From positions 5,074,519 to 5,138,518 of the forward strand of contig NC_058504.1 of NCBI RefSeq assembly GCF_020382885.2: a stretch of DNA of 64,000 nucleotides. Reading direction: 5' to 3'. Numbering within the stretch: the first letter of the stretch is position 1; each line of letters starts with the position of its first letter. The position numbers and the translations under genes are program-made. Below are positions 1-10,560 of this stretch, piece by piece. Under the pieces are notes generated by a model. It made no database searches, was not told the DNA's origin, and worked only from the letters and a program-made list of their open reading frames with translations. This DNA comes from Scatophagus argus. Taxonomy: Eukaryota; Chordata; Actinopteri; Scatophagidae.

Positions 1-390
1 GCAGGGATATTTGTAATCGCTGGGGTCGGTACATTAGTATGTTTTAACCTTGCGCCCGTGAAAATGTCAAAACTGAAATAAGATTGGTTGGCAATCTTGG
101 GCAAGTGGGCAAGTCGTGGTTTTGAAATACCTTGTAACCTACAAGGTCACGGGTTCATTTCACACCAACCAATTTGTCTCCCTACATGGTCTTCCATAAT
201 GCCCACGGAACAAATCACAAACCCATTCTCTCAGTGGAAGCAGAAGTATGTCAGGATATGAAAAACATCAGTCTAATTTGTGACCATTTAACTTGAAAAT
301 GTTTAAAATTCAGTCTCATATAGATGACACTAAAATCACTAATGAACACAGTGCCTAAACGTGATCTATGTTCCTCTGTTGTCCCTGCAG
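1..390 (+). other. gpm6a intron, 3' part
   Basis: AT-rich non-coding sequence leading into a pyrimidine tract and acceptor at 385-390. Nothing else was recognised. Confidence 0.7.
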
Positions 391-544
391 TTCATCATGC
401 TGACATACATCTTCATGCTGGCTTGGCTGGGAGTGACTGCTTTCACCTCCCTCCCAGTCTTTATATACTTCAACATCTGGAATATTTGCCAAAATGCTAC
501 GGTGCTAGAGGGGGCCACACTCTGCCTGGACCCACGCCAGTATG
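391..544 (+). CDS. gpm6a: gpm6a exon: third membrane span and start of loop 2
   Basis: Acceptor ctgcag at 385-390, donor gtaagg at 545. The exon encodes FIMLTYIFMLAWLGVTAF onward through DPRQY and ends in phase 1. Confidence 0.93.
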
Positions 545-1123
545 GTAAGGATGGTCTCCATTCCTTTCTGGAAAGGTTGTTTGTTCCCAGATTATATTTA
601 TTCAGCAGATTGGTAGTAATATGTATATAATATCAGTCAAGTTCCAAAAAACATTCCTATAATCAGCCCAGATTACATTTGAAAATGTGTGTAATTAGAT
701 TATAGCTTTAAAGAAAATAATATAACAATAATTCAAATATTGTTAATTAATATGGTAATTAAAAATGCTTCACACTTCTCTGCTTTCACCCGTAACAAGT
801 TCAAATGTGAACACTTGCTGTAAATTGTAAGTTTAATTTTTTATTCACAATTTTTGATTTTGAGTAATCAAAAAAACATTTAGATTATTATTCTCCTTAT
901 TATTATATAATCGAACGGATTACATTACTAATGAGTAATTTGACCCAACACTGAATGTACAAAGGTTCAAATACAACAATCTATGCTAAATTTCACATTT
1001 TCATACTTTGGATATCAATGCTACTTTAGCTGTGTTAAATTTACAATATGTTGGACCCACTGTTTCTTGTCAGAATTTTACTCCTTACTAAATGTGACTC
1101 CTCAAAGTGCTTCACAACCCTTT

Positions 1124-1163
<40 letters not shown>

Positions 1164-3632
1164 TTGGGGTTGAGTATCCTGTCCAAGGAACCTTTAACAA
1201 GTAGCCGGAACAAAGGATCAAACCACCAAGCATCTGATCACTGGACAACTCACTGTACCTCCTGAGCCACAGCCGCCCCAAAACAACCAAAACTAATATT
1301 ATGTTACAGTGGCATAAAGGTCCATCATATCAATAGCTTCTATGGCTGGCCATAAAAGACACTGACCACTTAAGATGCTGTTGCCTTCATTTCAGGTATT
1401 GTGCCAATTGCTGAGGCGAAAACAGTATGCGCTGGAACAGAGAAATTCTACAAGATGTGTGAATCCAATGAGGTAAAGTAACATTTGAGCATCATTATCA
1501 CTGACTGTATATAAAGCTGGATGACATGGGAGCTCCACAAAAGTGAAGCCAAAATATCTGGATCACCACCTGGTGGCTGGCTGTAGTACAGGTCATTAAC
1601 CCCAACCCCCTCCATGTTAACAGAGGGGACTTTAGTTATTAGTTAGTTAGTTTGCAAAGTTATTTTAGGTTGTTTTTATCACGCTGACGTATGTTCAAGT
1701 GTTCATTTTTCTGATAAGCTTGGTTTTGATCACGCGCAGTTGGGTCACACCGGTTGGCTCCACCACCCGATCACCGCCGTGCAGACTCTCACTCCAAAAG
1801 ACAAGAGCGCCCGTGTACAAGATATTTTGGCTTCATTTTTGTGCTCATATGTTATCGCTCTGAAGCAATGCTGATGCAGATGATGATTTTGAGAATAGAT
1901 CAATAAATTCATGCCAGTTAAGAAAGACAAAGAAAAGCAAGTAACTTTCATTCAAAAATGTCATGCTACCGCAGGCCACATCTATACACCTAACACACAC
2001 ACACACACACACTCTCTATTTCAGCCACTAACTCCGTGAATAGAATGAATAATCTGAGTAACACCATATGAAGAGGATTCTACAACATGTGCAAAAAAAA
2101 AAAAAAAAAAAACATCTGATGCTTACTTACTATATTGCTGACGTGCACCTTAAAACGCAAAACAATTCTCTGCGTTTTATAGATGCTCAACAGAATGAAC
2201 TGAATGTTTATGTTTGTGTTTTCAAGACGGATTTTGATTCGCCAAAAAATTTGAAGAGTAATATGAGCTGTGATTTGTTTCTGCTACAGTTGGACATGAC
2301 TTTCCACCTGTTCATCTGCGCCCTTGCTGGAGCAGGAGCTGCTGTTATTGCTATGGTAAGACAGCAAACCAAAAACAACGAATAACCCTTGCACCCCTGT
2401 CTCTCTCAAGGGACGAAAGATTAAAACATAACTAAACAAAGCTAATGTTCCACATCTTCACAACAGTAGAAGCATGTTTCTGTGGCATGTATCTTTGAAT
2501 CATATTGATCATAAAAGACAGATTCTGTTTGGTGTTAGCGAGTGATTTCTGCAGTGCTAAAAGTTGATTGTTTGAAAATGAAGGAAATTGTGGGGAAATT
2601 ACAGTAGCTGGGAAAATAGCTGGGTGTTGCTGTGGCTTGTTCATAGCAGTGTTGCGTTTCCCTGTGAAAGAATAGCTGTGGATGGCAGAGAAGGCATTTT
2701 GGTGCAGTGAAAAAGACAGGGTTCGTCTCTCTCCCTCTTTAGGAGGCGCCAGGCATGTCATGGTCGTTGTCATGGAAACAGCGAGAAGAAAGGCTCAGAG
2801 AGTGTTGCAAACATCACTCAGTAATTTGTGAGGAGCCATTTTCTGGGAAACAGAAAATGTTTGCTAGTCAGGGATGATGTTGCAAAATGGGGAAGAATTC
2901 CTCATATCATTTTTTTCCCCACCTGACGGCACACAATCATCCCATTAATGAGCTGCCCTAAAAAAAACCTTCAAAGCCAGAAACATACTCAAGACTAAAC
3001 AGTCTTTTAAAAATGCAGACTCAACAACTGATCCTAAAGAAAAAAAAAACAAAAAATACAAAAGCAATCAGGATAAAATAATGTTGGTATTCTCAGTGTG
3101 TGAAATCTCAAACACAAAGAGCAATGCAGCTCTGAAATCATCACTCCTTGTGAAAAGAGAAGCTATGTGACAGCTTCAGTCATCACAGCACATTACATTC
3201 ATTATAACCCTCGCTGCCATGGTAACAAGTCCAAATCTATGTTTAGCATTATGCTGCCACCTGCTGGGCCACTCTATCCAAACAGGCTTTAAAAGGCTAT
3301 TCGTTGTTTTTTAAATGGAATACAGTTGATCACATGTGATTCCCAGTTAGGTTATAAAGGGTTTTACTTTGAAAGTGGCAGTGTTTTCACTATCATATTC
3401 GACGCAGCAGATTTTTATTTTATTTTTTTTAAATGGCTTTGTATTGTATCACAATCCACAAATTCCTTACATCTCACAGATCCACTACTTGATGGTCTTG
3501 TCTGCCAACTGGGCCTACGTGAAGGACGCCTGCCGAATGCAGAAGTACGAGGACATCAAGTCGAAGGAGGAGCAGGAGCTTCACGACATCCACTCCACTC
3601 GCTCCAAGGAGCGTCTCAATGCCTACACATAA
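391..3632 (+). CDS. gpm6a: gpm6a, neuronal membrane glycoprotein M6-a, 3' part
   Basis: Exons 391-544, 1396-1472, 2290-2355 and 3480-3632 join in frame (450 nt, 149 residues plus TAA). Every junction has AG/GT and matching phase. The product is the C-terminal half of a four-span proteolipid-family protein of the neuronal surface, which in vertebrates promotes filopodium and neurite outgrowth. Visible here are membrane span 3 (MLAWLGVTAFTSLP), the second extracellular loop with its four cysteines (NIC, TLC, TVC, KMC) and an N-glycosylation sequon NAT, membrane span 4 (LAGAGAAVIAM), and the cytoplasmic tail ending in RSKERLNAYT. The tail matches remembered human GPM6A almost residue for residue, which separates it from PLP1 and is why I prefer M6-a to M6-b. 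The 5' exons lie before base 1. Teleosts often keep two copies; which one this is cannot be told here. Confidence 0.93.
1095..1279 (-). repeat. tRNA-derived SINE with CA microsatellite
   Basis: Read on the minus strand it starts ggggcggctgtggctcagga, a promoter-like A-box head. A B-box-like ggtttgatcc follows, then a ttccttggacaggatactca body typical of a common fish SINE. A (CA)17 run at 1127-1161 sits in the tail side. It lies within a gpm6a intron. Confidence 0.7.
1396..1472 (+). CDS. gpm6a: gpm6a exon: loop 2 with two cysteines
   Basis: Acceptor ttcag, donor gtaaag. It encodes GIVPIAEAKTVCAGTEKF and YKMCESNE. This loop is the least conserved part against remembered human M6-a, but both cysteines are kept. 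Confidence 0.92.
1505..1850. mobile_element. MITE-like inverted-repeat element, copy 1
   Basis: gtgaagccaaaatatctgg (1542-1560) and its near complement ccaaaatatc/agatattttggcttcat (1820-1836) face each other. The block between them, including ctggtggctggctgtagtac, recurs at 42553-43050. There is no coding capacity, so this is a non-autonomous DNA element. It lies within a gpm6a intron. Confidence 0.6.
1993..2012. repeat. (CA)n microsatellite
   Basis: Perfect AC dinucleotide run in a gpm6a intron, followed at 2093-2112 by an A20 run. Confidence 0.9.
2290..2355 (+). CDS. gpm6a: gpm6a exon: fourth membrane span
   Basis: A 66-nt phase-0 exon with acceptor ctacag and donor gtaaga. It encodes LDMTFHLFICALAGAGAA and VIAM. 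Confidence 0.93.
2356..3479 (+). other. gpm6a last intron
   Basis: 1.1 kb of intron with short A runs near 3040 and a T-rich tract before the acceptor. No exon, RNA gene or dated repeat was recognised. Confidence 0.6.
3480..3632 (+). CDS. gpm6a: gpm6a last coding exon
   Basis: Acceptor ctcacag. It encodes IHYLMVLSANWAYVKDACRM and a charged cytoplasmic tail rich in K and E that ends with TAA at 3630-3632. This is the most conserved exon of the gene. Confidence 0.95.
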   Translation: MHYLMVLSANWAYVKDACRMQKYEDIKSKEEQELHDIHSTRSKERLNAYT

Positions 3633-5540
3633 AAATCAGCGTGAGGCCTGGCCCTGCCACTCCGGCCTCTCTCCCTCTCGCTCTCTCTTCTGTCTTTCTA
3701 TCTGTCTCTCTCTACCATCCCCTCCTGAGGGGGGGGCGGATGGCGCCTAGGGCCCTCGCCACCGCTGATGTCACTGGTGCGTCATATGACAATGTGGTCT
3801 GGGGGGGATGTCACACAAACCTCCTCAGTCACAAACAGCATTTCAGATGAAAAAAAGCCCCTTTACCTCTCTCATGGATGGTGTTATGATTATCATTATG
3901 GCAGTTACATTATTCTTGATACAAGTTGTTTAGTGCTGAAGCTAGTTTTAGCATAGTTTGTAGAATCAGACGTAGCAGTAGTATCTCAGCTTTTTTCACT
4001 TTGAATAATTTGCTTAGGATTTTTTTTCTTTTCTTTAGTATTTTTTAATTTCTATTTGATGCTATGTGTCATTTTGCTCCAATGTATAATTTATTTTTTG
4101 CTGATTTTGGAGAGGGTCAACAGGGGCTTAAAAAGGTTTTCAAGCACATTTCTCATGTTGGGTGTCTTGAGATTTCATGTTCGAGAACTATGTACTGTAT
4201 GTGAATGGGTGGTAAGTTTTAAAAATATTTCAAATCTCACAACGCAACCATGAAGCGCCATAAACCTTTGTCATCTCGGTATCCCCAGGGATTAAAATGC
4301 TTTCACATGAAAGCAATTTAATCTGTTTTTCTAGTTGAAGTTATACAACATCAAGACAACACAATGATAAATACCAAATCAATAGAGCAAAGCCAATATT
4401 TGCTAGATGTGCCAAGCCTGTTAAACAGGAAACAATGACTTTGATAGATATCAAAGACACGATTAGCAGATTAAAAATAAATTGCAGATTATTTTATGAT
4501 AATCTTGCCAATTAATTGTATTTTAGGACTGTGAATGATTCCATTGTCTTTGAATCACAAGCAACAAAAAGCACATGCAACATCCCTTCATAAACCCTTT
4601 TTTCAGTTTCTTATCAATGAAACTTTATTAACACAAAACTCCTGTTTTTGCAGAACACTGCACTGTATATACTGATATATCAAAGCATACCTATATGTTA
4701 AGCACTGACAGTTAAGGATAATTCATGTGAGAATAAGATGAGATTACTGTGGGTCAGTTTCAACTGAAAAGAAATCCTGACAATAAAAAAAACAAAACTT
4801 TTTGGTGCAATGGCACTCCTCGGTGGAATTATCAGATGTGAGAAAAGTGTGTGTCACAGTAATTTTGTTCATGACTGTACTGATTACACATCCCAATTCC
4901 ATATTATGGCAACCATGGGCTGTCAGTTCATCGCCTGGCAAAATTTGTTTCGTCAGCATCTCCAGAAGCTACTTCCATGCACTTATCTGACCATTTCTGT
5001 GCTCTCTCTAGATGTAAGCGCATTGGTGTTCAACTCAAAGTTGGATAACTGTACTGTTAAGTAAAGACTGTGAATTTAGATGTTTTTGTGGCATGGACAT
5101 GCATTAATATAGTCTTATCGACTCAAAAGTTACTTTATTTCACTTTATTTTTACACTTCTGACTGTCTTGCTGGATCAACCCTTTGTTTATATGTGCAGT
5201 ACTAAACCTCCCACGCTTACCGCATTATGCTACTGATGTTAGAGACTGTAGTCTTTGAGTTGTGTCTATTTAGTTTGTGATGAGCTTTCAACCATGTCTT
5301 GATACTAATACTCGTACCAACGTTGCTTACTCCGTAATGATCTCAAAAAATGCTTTCAGCTTTCTCCTCGTATTATTCTTTTGTATTTTCACTACGAATG
5401 CTTAGTAGCAGGCTTTAAACTGAATCTGTTTTGTACATTCATGTGCCAACAGCTTGAAGTGGCTTATTTGACCTGTATGATCAAATTTGCTTGTATTAAT
5501 AAAATTCACTTGTGTACTTGTTAATAAATATTTTATGTCT
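3633..5540 (+). other. gpm6a: gpm6a 3' UTR with two polyadenylation signals
   Basis: No coding exon was seen in about 1.9 kb after the stop. Two AATAAA hexamers, at 5498-5503 and 5523-5528, lie in an AT-rich, T/G-rich stretch typical of a cleavage site, so the transcript probably ends near 5540. The 3' end is inferred from the hexamers only. Confidence 0.7.
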
Positions 5541-6902
5541 CTTGTGTCCATTTTGTTTTGATGTTTAGATTGAAATTATTCAGTAGTTTTGCTGCTGGTA
5601 TGATTTGTCATAAATACCATATGAGCACACATCCATAAAGACGTAGGTTACTAATTTAAGAGAAGCACAATTGTTGTTTATCAGAAAGAAAATACACCCA
5701 GTAACAACCTTATGCCACTAGAGGTCTCCCTTTCCTTGTTGTTCCAGTTACGGAGTTGGAAGTCAAAAACTGAGGCTTTATTTAGCAGCATCATGCATGC
5801 ATGAGTAAGATTTTGACTCCCTCTCTCAAACACTTTTATGTCATTGATAAAATTAACCTGATGACTTCAGTAACCAAATCAGATGGAGGTGAAATCTCAA
5901 ACTTGTGTTAATAAAGTCAAATTTCAATAAAAAATGTAAATGAAAGATGCTGTAATGAGTGCAATGCTTATATTTATGTTGACATCCAAAATGCTAAGGA
6001 CAAAATAATACACACTGACACATTCAAGTCAACCTTTTAAAAATGAGCTGGAGGCAAAAGCTGTGTGTGTCCAAGCTAAACCACCCTGTGCAGAATGTAT
6101 CGAAGGGGTTACGCTGGCAGGCAGGTTGAGAGTGCCCCCCCCCCCACGATTCTAAGCCACTGGTTCACCCAGCCAGGTAATAAATCACATCCGAGATTAC
6201 ACTTTGCACCTTAGCGCCAGACAGAACGCAATGGCACAACTTACACCCTTCAGCTAAATAATACATTTACATTTAAGGAATGTCTTGAGTCAGAGGGACT
6301 TATGTAACAACCCGAATGTAAAAACATCTAAAATCTATAATCTTCTCACCTTAGAAGCAGGTTGACAATAATGAGCTAAAACCACAGAAGCTGGTATTAC
6401 AAAGGACAGGTGAGATATGAACAGGTTAGATATAAACAGGGCTAGTATAATAATGAAAAACAAGCAAACAAACAAACATAGCTGAGGGCATGTTACTTTT
6501 TAAAAAGCAATGGTAGGGCTGGTAATTGAATGGATTAAGAAAGGCGTGACCAGCTCACACGAGGGGAAACCTCACCAGAATTAGCTGATTAGCGCCATGT
6601 CCAAAACACTAGTTCTGCTTTGCAGCCTGGCTTGCATGACCCTGTCAAACCCAAGAAATCCTCTGCTAATCCACCCAACCCCCCCTCCCCCATGCAGCCC
6701 GTCGAACAGGTCACCTGTACTGTAATTAGATCCTCAGCCTGTGTACCATTGTCTCCATTGGACATTGAAAGCTGTTTTCATTATTCTCCATTTGTTTTTT
6801 GTGTTTTGTTTTGTTTTAACTGTTAAGGCGCTCATTGAATCCGGATGTATTTTTTTATGATCTCTTCTCGATGTGAGAATTGTGGATGTGTTCGGTGAAA
6901 AC
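5541..6902. other. intergenic gpm6a-lrit3
   Basis: A short spacer between the inferred gpm6a 3' end and the lrit3 start codon. It holds a C13 run near 6137 and an AAAC-rich stretch near 6465. The lrit3 promoter must lie here, but no clear TATA box or CpG island was found. Confidence 0.5.
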
Positions 6903-7018
6903 ATGCGTCGACTTCTCTATGTGCACGTATTCCTATGCTGCCTCAGTATGGCTCATTCCTTCTGTCCATCCCAATGCACCTGTGTCTTTCATGGACGTAC
7001 CGATGGCGCCGGAACCAG
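6903..7018 (+). CDS. lrit3: lrit3 exon 1: signal peptide and LRRNT start
   Basis: The ATG at 6903 is in frame with a hydrophobic leader LLYVHVFLCCLSMAHS and then FCPSQCTCVFHGRTDGAGT. The donor gtaaaa follows AG, leaving a split Arg codon completed at 8672. An upstream ATG at 6880 is in another frame, so 6903 is chosen. Confidence 0.85.
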
Positions 7019-10000
7019 GTAAAATGTACTTTAATTGTGCTCTCTCACACACACACTTGTCCTCTTTGCAGTTGGAAAATTCAGTGAACTTTAATTAGGT
7101 GTGAAATTTGGCTTTCTTAATTGGGTTACTTTACATTCACTTCAACCTAGTCTTAAACCAAGTTTCATAGCGAGGCCATGAAGTCCAGTTTGAATGAGCA
7201 CAACATTAAGTACAACTGCACTTATCCCACCTGGTGTGTGATCTATGTTCAGACAAAGGAAAGTACCTGTGGCAATGAAAATATTTATCTTTGAATTTGT
7301 TTTCTAAAGCTTATACATGTATTAAGAAAGTGTAAATATATCAAAATTCAACCTGGTACAATTATACAGGTTGTACTGACCTGTATAAACATAATGTGCA
7401 TTGCCTGGCATGGTACCAATCCATTTATACCTGTGAAAGACCTAATGGCCACCTGCATAATCACTTTCATTTGTGCTGAACAAATTCAATGACGCAAGCC
7501 CTCTACTCAAAACTGAGTAACAAATAAAAACAATGATAGTCCATTATATTGACAAGTCTACATCAAGGCAGGAAATTGCAGCATATAAACAAATACTTTT
7601 ATAGATTTCTTGGACTGATTTTGTTTTTATAAAGGAATTTTTGAGTAAGACAACAGTAACAAGTCTGATTTGCCAGCTGTAAAACAAGTAAAAAGGTCAC
7701 AAGTTCTGAAGTTAAAAGTGACAGCTAAAAGAATCCCCCCCCCTTTTTTTTATTTATTATCTAATGCTAATTAAAAACTTTGATTAAAAGTTATCAAACT
7801 AAATTATTCTCTTTAACATAGATTATTATGTACAGGGGTCAGGGGTCACGATCCCAGCGACAGTCTGTGCCTGAGTCACATCAGGCGTGAAAATCACATT
7901 TATTTATTGGACATTTATTCCACTATGCACATTACCTTATATGTTTTTGCACAATTAACCTGCACTTTATAACTCATTTCTGAGTAGCAATCCATTTACA
8001 CATGTTTACACTGTAGCTTTTTTAGTATTTTATTTTATACAGCCAATCTGATCAACCTGCTTTCTCTGCACTCTATTGTACTTTATGTAACATATGTTAG
8101 TTTATTTAGTTTAGTTTATTTAGTATATGTTTAGTCCAATTTTCCTACTAACAGTTAGGCTTTGTTTAGTTGTTTGTTTGCTTACTTTTTGACTGTAATG
8201 GGCTACTGGATGCTTGAACTTCCCTCGGGATCCATAAAGTATCTATCTATCTGTCTATCTGTCTATCTATCTATCTATCTATCTGTCTATCTGTCTATCA
8301 TTATCTGTGACTGTAACTGAGTCCAGATAATCCACCTGCTGTAGTAAATGTTGATCCACATGATTTCTGTTTGTGATGATAATGATTAGGTCTGACGTTG
8401 CCATCTGGAAAGGCCTGTTAGACAGACTGTAGTCCTGTCAGAAGAAGCATCCCACATCACAATGGAGAGTCTGGATGGATAGATAAATAAATCTAGAGAC
8501 AGATGCTTATACCTTCTAGACTTTTTGTTCATTCTTTAAAATGTTCATCTGCCCAAATCTGCAGCCTCAGTGGGAATAGGTTCAGCTGTTAGCCAGTCTC
8601 TGTAAAACTGTTTTGTTATCTAGCCACGGGTAATGTTCAATCCATTTAACTCAACTGTCTCCCATTCTCAGATCTGTCCTCTGCAATGATCCAGACATGT
8701 CTGATATTCCTGTCAATGTCCCTGTGGATACGGTCAAACTACGCATTGAGAAAACCGCAGTAAGGCGAATTCCAACAGAAGCTTTTTATTACCTGGTGGA
8801 GCTACGGTACCTGTGGATTACTTACAATTCTATAACCTCTGTGGATACGGGAAGTTTCTACAACCTCAAGGTGCTCCATGAGCTGAGGCTGGATGGAAAT
8901 ATGATCTCTATGTTCCCCTGGGAGTCTCTGAAAGAGATGCCTAGGCTGAAGACACTGGATCTACACAACAACAAACTCACCAATGTTCCCACTGAAGCAA
9001 TACCCTACCTCCTCAACATTACCTACTTGGATCTATCCAGCAACAAATTGACCACCCTTCCCTCTGAACTCATGGATATCTGGCCCCCCTTCAATGGAGC
9101 ACCTGTTTCTACTAATGCTTCCCAGAAAGTTGTGTTAGGTAAGGATAATAGGCTGTGTCTGGCTTGGTTTTACAGGTTATTAGGGCCAGGGCAAGACACT
9201 TCTGGAGATATTTGTAATTACCTTTGAAACTTCATTCCCTCACATGTTGATCTAGCCAAAGTGACTCAAACCTGTCCAGGCAGTAGCTGTAAGGACACAT
9301 TTAAATTAGCTTATTCTAAGTAGCAACAAGGTTGACGCTCAATGTACATAATCAATTTACCGTCTTAATTAGGTATTGAATATTTAAAACACACTGCATC
9401 TTGGCATCCAAGCCAGGGTCAAGTTCAGTGCATCACATTAGAAATAAACAACAACTGTGTAGCAAGTGCACTGCTTGACATGTACCTATGCAAAAAACAA
9501 AAATACATATACTCTAAATGCATATTCTCAAGCCACGATGACCTGTGACTTGTAGTATTTTCCACTATCAAACATTAATCACAGTTTTATATCCTCACTT
9601 CTGCATCTTGAAAACCACTGTGTGAAAGGTTTCCGCTAAGATGAATGCTATAAGCTTGTATTTATCTCATGAGGGGATTGCAGACATTTGATGATGGTGT
9701 TCTCTACATCTGTGCTTCCACAGCTTGGGAAATTATGAGCAGATATGCCAGTATGTATGTACAGTATAATGAATTCTCATCAAACCCACAAATTAGCAAC
9801 TGCAACAACTGCCAGAAACAATCAGCTTTTTGACAATGTTTTGTTTTGATTTTGTTTGCTAGCTTAAGAAAAAAAGATTACTTCATTTGTGACTAAACTA
9901 TCTCAAACCAATGGCCACTTGCTATATATATATATAGCATGTGTGTGTGTGTTTTGTTTTTTAAGCAGGGCAGAGCAGGATGGAAAAGAAGGTTTCAAAG

Positions 10001-10507
10001 TCAAAAATCAAAAGACAAAATTATAGCAAGTCTGTCGCTAGGCATGTAGGCACAGTGAAAGCAAGAAAATTTTAATAGTCTCTTGTCTTAACTATGACAC
10101 TCCCTTGCTGTGAAAAGACACTTATTGTGGAGTGAAGCCAAAATGTTTGTAGTGTTATTAAACTATGTCTAGCATTTTAATTAATTTTCAGTATTTTTTG
10201 TCATTTTGTTCTTATTATTTTATTTATTTATTTATTTTTTTGATTGGATGCATTTCAACTTGCAGGTAGCTGAATGTGATTATGTCATCTTCTTATTGAT
10301 CCCATCAGTCAGACATATGTAAGACTGATGTTTGTTTGCTGTAGCTGAGTTGCATGGACAGTGAGAGCATTATAGTTAATATGCTCTATATGCCAGGTCA
10401 TCTGTGTCACAAGAGCTGGCTGTGTGCACTAGTGCACCTGAAGGAGAAACAGGATTAAGTCACTGGAAAAAATAGTCCACTCCTCCAACCTCTCTTTCCC
10501 TCCTCCC

Positions 10508-10560
<53 letters not shown>

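Noticed and set aside
8241..8299. A CRISPR-like regular array
   Set aside because: Simple TCTA tetranucleotide repeat in a vertebrate genome; no spacers.
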